From: Euperipatoides rowelli
Taxonomy: Eukaryota; Onychophora; Udeonychophora; Euonychophora; Peripatopsidae
Assembly (NCBI GenBank): GCA_003024985.2
Contig: PXIH01S0016982.1
Length of the DNA: 10,338 nucleotides
Direction: 5' to 3' (one strand)
In this document: in pieces, positions 7,761 to 10,338 of the stretch
How positions within the stretch are numbered: the stretch's first letter is position 1
Layout of the letters: the number at the start of each line of letters is the position of its first letter
Notes under the pieces: generated by a model
The model's database searches: none
What the model saw: only the letters and a program-made list of their open reading frames with translations
What the model was told of the DNA's origin: nothing
Made by a program: the position numbers and the translations under genes

Positions 7761-7825
7761 CACCTTTTATACCTTAATCGGGCACTTGACGACCCTATTA
7801 ATATACCATATTTTCCGGCATATAC
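7761..7825 (-). repeat. Dispersed-repeat-like segment (GCCGGAAAATAYGGTA type)
   Basis: On the minus strand the sequence contains ATATGCCGGAAAATATGGTA and then GGGTCGTC. This resembles a word cluster (TACGCCGGAAAATACGGTA with GGTCGTC) that I recall as a common dispersed repeat in animal genomes. It would sit in the 3' untranslated region of the minus-strand gene. The identification is from memory and rests on a short match. Confidence 0.35.
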
Positions 7826-7852
7826 ACAGTTCCACTTTTTAACTTCCCACTG

Positions 7853-8077
7853 TCAGTAACTCAATAAGTCCTCTGCAGTCACTAAACGTTTTTCAAAAGG
7901 TAATTTTTTCTGTTTCCAAAATTGCTCGTGATATAGAATGTCTGAAAAAGTAGGATTAATGTAAGCTGGTGTTGAGAAATAATTGTTATCACTAAATTCA
8001 TGATGTTCCATTGGAGGGGTGTAATCTGGTGGTGGAATATCTGGCTGAAAATCTTCATAACTTTCTGACTTCCAATC
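7853..8077 (-). CDS. Terminal coding exon of an unrecognised host gene, PPxY-containing C-terminus
   Basis: Read downward from 8077, the frame GAT TGG AAG is open for 74 codons to TGA at 7855-7853. The acceptor is good: a T-rich stretch ending TTTATTTATAG immediately precedes 8077, giving a phase-0 exon. The peptide begins DWKSESYEDFQ, then has an acidic and proline-rich part with PPPDYTPP (PPxY, a WW-domain-binding motif, at about residues 15-18). An aromatic and Asn-rich middle follows, then a charged end containing FWKQKKLPFEKR and finishing LVTAEDLLSY. No transmembrane segment or known domain is seen, so it looks like a cytoplasmic or disordered tail. I do not recognise the family. A second frame is also open for about 64 codons but has less protein-like composition. 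There is no start codon because this is an internal-to-3' exon. Confidence 0.72.
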   Translation of the reverse strand, partial: DWKSESYEDFQPDIPPPDYTPPMEHHEFSDNNYFSTPAYINPTFSDILYHEQFWKQKKLPFEKRLVTAEDLLSY

Positions 8078-8493
8078 CTATAAATAAAGATTACATTTTA
8101 AAAAATATATATTTTTTAATTTAATCAATGATTAAACAGACATAAATATCTTTTTAAAAAAAATAAAAATCCCAAACACATTTACAATTCAAGATATAAC
8201 ATTTCATAAGGGATCAACTCTCCTCTAACCCTTGGCAAATAAAACATTTCCAGAATGATCCTTATTAAATTATTGTCCTTATTCACTGACTCAATAAAAT
8301 AATATTCACCCACTTAGAAAATTATTATTAGTGGGAAAGGAAGGATAAAGACACTGTATTAAAAAAAAAAGAATTTTTTAAATTTAAAATATAGGCCAAC
8401 TTTTATTTATCCTGAAATATATGTTTGAAGTTCTCTATTATGATTTCATTTTTTAGTGGCCTAATACCAGAATTATTATTTCTCCTCCTCTAC
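8078..8493 (-). other. Putative intron, 416 bp, GT-AG
   Basis: On the minus strand it begins GTAGAG (8493-8488) after CAG and ends TTATAG (8083-8078) before the terminal exon. It is AT-rich with long A/T runs. An open stretch inside (8312-8182) could be an alternative exon. Confidence 0.4.
8182..8312 (-). CDS. Weak exon candidate inside the putative intron
   Basis: One minus-strand frame is open for 43 codons, from an acceptor-like TTTTCTAAG (AG at 8314-8313) to TAA at 8184-8182. It includes GEYYFIESVNKDNN and EMFYLPRVRGELIPYEML. A CTAAT branch-point-like word lies upstream. The only donor nearby (ATT|GTAAAT, GT at 8185-8184) is poor and would put the terminal exon in a different frame. It could be an alternative 3' exon with its own stop, or chance. 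Confidence 0.15.
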
Positions 8494-8523
8494 CTGGTCA
8501 AAAATTGTGCCTGGCAGGGATTT
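8494..8523 (-). CDS. Candidate 30-nt microexon upstream of the PPxY exon
   Basis: On the minus strand an acceptor (CTTTTTAAAATAG, AG at 8525-8524) precedes 30 bases that end at a strong donor, CAG|GTAGAG (8494/8493). In phase 0 the exon reads KSLPGTIFDQ and joins in frame to the terminal exon at 8077. It is less AT-rich than its surroundings and has no stop. Its small size means the call rests on the splice sites, the phase match and composition. A chance match cannot be excluded. Confidence 0.4.
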
Positions 8524-8570
8524 CTATTTTAAAAAGTTAAATGACAATTTTCTTGTTCTTAAATAACCCT

Positions 8571-8800
8571 TTTTTTAAAAAAAAAAAAAAAATACTTTAT
8601 TTTCAAATATTATAGATTTGTAAGGAATGGCAAAATACTAAACAATAAGCCTGATTGGCAGATTTTTTTTTTTTTTTTGCAATGGGAAGAGAAATGGTAT
8701 TATTTTTTAAGACCTTTGCGAAACTTTTTACTATACCGGTATATTTTTTCAAGTTTTGCTTTTTAATTTTTCTTATTTAAAATATATTAAACACTTAAAC
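8571..8800. other. Low-complexity A/T runs and a 12-bp palindrome
   Basis: Long A and T homopolymers occur at about 8571-8591 and 8664-8679. TATACCGGTATA (8732-8743) is a perfect 12-bp palindrome. No gene was seen. Confidence 0.6.
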
Positions 8801-8957
8801 TAGCAAGTTACAATCTACACACCTATTTTTGAATCAAGATTATCTTCGTTAATCAGTCAAGGGAACTACTGAAGATAGCCTTATACTGTACTTAAATTAG
8901 ACATAGGCCAATTAAAATGAGAAGACTTCAAAAGAAACAAAAATGTTTCTAATGTAC

Positions 8958-9019
8958 AGCTCCGATGGTCCAGTGACCAGTGGTCTAGGATGCTGGAGCT
9001 TGTGCATGTGTGGGAAACG
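8958..9019 (+). other. Exon-like or SINE-like segment with a strong 5' splice donor
   Basis: A 60-base segment lies between TACAG (AG 8958-8959) and a near-consensus donor ACG|GTAAGT (9019/9020). It is open in phase 0 as LRWSSDQWSRMLELVHVWET. The same bases also look like the front of a tRNA-derived SINE: GATGGTCCAGTG and GGTCTAGGATG resemble A-box regions, and AGCTCC (8958-8963) pairs with GGAGCT (8995-9000). No B box follows. The polypyrimidine tract before the acceptor is poor. I cannot decide between the two readings. Confidence 0.3.
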
Positions 9020-9049
9020 GTAAGTTATTATTTCAACATCAGTACGCAC

Positions 9050-9118
9050 CAGTGGCGGTTATTCCATAGAAGCAAGGCAAGCAATGCTTGCCTTGTTAAT
9101 TTTGAAAAAAAAAAAAAA
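9050..9118 (+). mobile_element. hAT-like transposon end with hairpin, truncated
   Basis: CAGTGGCGG at 9050-9058 resembles the terminal repeat start of hAT elements related to ZMYM-type genes. It is followed by CAAGGCAAGCA and TGCTTGCCTTG (9073-9083 and 9085-9095), an 11-bp inverted repeat around one base, and then an A-rich run (9105-9118). No matching CCGCCACTG end was found downstream, so only one end is present or the element extends past the window. Confidence 0.4.
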
Positions 9119-9891
9119 TCTAATTACTCTTATAAAATGTACAGTATTTAAATTAAAAATCTAAACTAGTTGTTTACTTTATTTTCTATTTCCATAGCAA
9201 CTTAACTGAAATAAATGTGATAATTAAAAGCATTATTTAATTTACTGTATTTGCCCAGTTCAAAATCTTATCCTATTTCTAATCTCATTGTTGTTAACNC
9301 ACTTTAGACTGCATCCATCAGTTTGTTTACCTGAATAAAACTCCTAGTGATATTTTTTTTTAAAACTTCAGCTTAGCTTTGCGCAAGCGCCTAAAAGAAA
9401 CAATCTTACAAATTGTTTGCCTTTCCAACCTAGTGTTGCCTAGTCCAGCTTTTCTAAGTGTTATTCAAAGTATCACTATTTACAGTTTACTTATTAAAGT
9501 TTAACATTCGAACTTCCACGGCTATTTTTGTACATTACATTATTTTCACTTTATCAAAACTTATTATTACTTTTGCAAGCCAATTTATCTAAAACTATTT
9601 TAATTCATTTTTCAAACATTGTTGACGATGTCACCAGTGTCTATCTTTAACGCAGAACAGAAAGTTATAGAAGCAAGCAATTTTAAATCCGTTGCGTAAT
9701 GGAAAAATGTTGATAATTGGTGGTGGAGCTGGCACTGATAGGGTTTCTACTGTATTGGAGGCTGAAGTGGTTAAATGCGATTGCATAATATTTAGTGATA
9801 GTAAAAATTGTATAAGTCAGAAAATGACTTTTAACAAAACTAATTCATAACAAGTAAATTACACAAAAAAAAAACATTACACAAAAATAAA
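9119..9891. other. AT-rich DNA, no supported gene; one ambiguous base
   Basis: Position 9299 is N. A 48-codon plus-strand open frame from about 9707 (containing LIIGGGAGTDRVSTVLEAEV) and a minus-strand open frame around 9370-9470 are too short to call. Either may be internal transposon sequence belonging to the element end at 9050. Confidence 0.4.
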
Positions 9892-9933
9892 AACAACATG
9901 ACAAATATCAACAACAACATGACAAATATCAAC
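9892..9933 (+). repeat. Two perfect 21-bp tandem repeats
   Basis: The 21-base unit beginning AACAACATGACA occurs at 9892-9912 and again at 9913-9933 without change. The surrounding sequence is A-rich and contains further partial ACAA-type units. Confidence 0.85.
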
Positions 9934-10135
9934 AAACCAAACTAAATTACAAATGACAACTATTATTATTCATTAATGGATTAAAGAGAATTAAAATTTA
10001 AGACCTGAATAGTAAATCCACTATAAATCAAATCAAAAATTTTATTTTTCTTAAATACTGTAGTTTTATGTATAAAAATACTCAATAAAGTTCCAAGTTT
10101 TTCAAAATAACCATAAATAAGATTGTACCGTAAAT

Positions 10136-10262
10136 ATTTAAAATATACTGTATGTACAGTGAACTGTAAATAGTTATAATGCATTGCATAACCACTTATA
10201 GGCTATGTACTGTATATGTATAATATATATACAGTATATACTGTATGTATATATACTGTACA
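10136..10262. repeat. TACTGTA/TACAGTA-rich, nearly self-complementary AT tract
   Basis: ATACTGTATGTACAGT at 10144-10159 and a (TA)-rich cluster at 10207-10262 carry several copies of TACTGTA or its complement in both orientations. The cluster is close to its own reverse complement and could extrude a cruciform. It resembles the smaller tract at 4053-4097. Confidence 0.65.
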
Positions 10263-10338
10263 TACACAAGTTAAAAAGTTAAAATAATGGTTAATTTTTA
10301 ACTTAACTAGTTAATAATTTATTTCCTTAACTTTTAAC

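Noticed and set aside
7635-7859. Plus-strand open frame of 74 codons
   Set aside because: It lies over the 3' untranslated and repeat-like part of the minus-strand gene; no family or splice support.
9707-9850. Plus-strand frame with GGGAGTDRVS, looking like a nucleotide-binding loop
   Set aside because: Only 48 codons, no further motif of a nucleotide-binding family and no splice sites; Gly-rich by chance or transposon debris.
9892-9933. CRISPR-like repeat
   Set aside because: Two direct copies with no spacer between them; a simple tandem duplication.
9981-10184. Minus-strand open frame of 67 codons
   Set aside because: Low-complexity AT-rich sequence rich in Tyr, Phe, Ile and Leu; open by composition.

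Overview
The window looks like nuclear DNA of an invertebrate animal. It is AT-rich and mostly non-coding, with long A/T runs and (TA)n tracts, spliced coding exons, a decayed Ty3/gypsy retrotransposon, a tRNA-derived Pol III sequence and hAT-type transposon ends. There are no ribosome-binding sites, operons or compact genes. Recurrent TAGGCY and TACTGTA-type words suggest a lineage-specific repeat background. I cannot name the species from sequence alone.

Layout. 1-1868 is non-coding apart from a perfect 30-bp-arm inverted repeat (351-421) and a weak minus-strand exon candidate (966-1107). 1870-3895 is the largest structure: two broken fragments of one Ty3/gypsy pol lying head to head. The left fragment (minus strand) holds the integrase core, C-terminal domain and tail. 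The right fragment (plus strand) holds the end of RNase H, the integrase zinc-binding region and the core, followed by a probable LTR. Both have lost the catalytic glutamate of integrase and carry stops and frameshifts. 3896-4612 is AT-rich spacer. 4613-4784 is a tRNA-Ser(CGA)-like Pol III sequence, a SINE head or tRNA pseudogene. 5126-5512 holds a frameshifted coding relic, possibly the C-terminal end of a DNA transposase. 5636-5696 is a GC-richer hairpin. 5700-7024 is non-coding. 7025-7428 resembles a hAT-type MITE.

The one apparently intact host gene is on the minus strand and has no start codon inside its exon, so a simple ATG-to-stop scan misses it. Its terminal exon (8077 down to 7853) encodes a 74-residue C-terminus with a PPPDY (PPxY) motif. 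It has a good splice acceptor and no internal stop. A 30-nt phase-compatible microexon (8523-8494) lies upstream across a 416-bp intron. Beyond it are possible exon or SINE pieces, a hAT-like transposon end near 9050 and low-complexity DNA to the end of the window.

I found no new multi-gene system. The points most worth checking are the PPxY-tailed gene, the head-to-head pol fragments (a potential long hairpin RNA), the 30-bp perfect hairpin and the candidate MITE that may supply the host gene's poly(A) signal.
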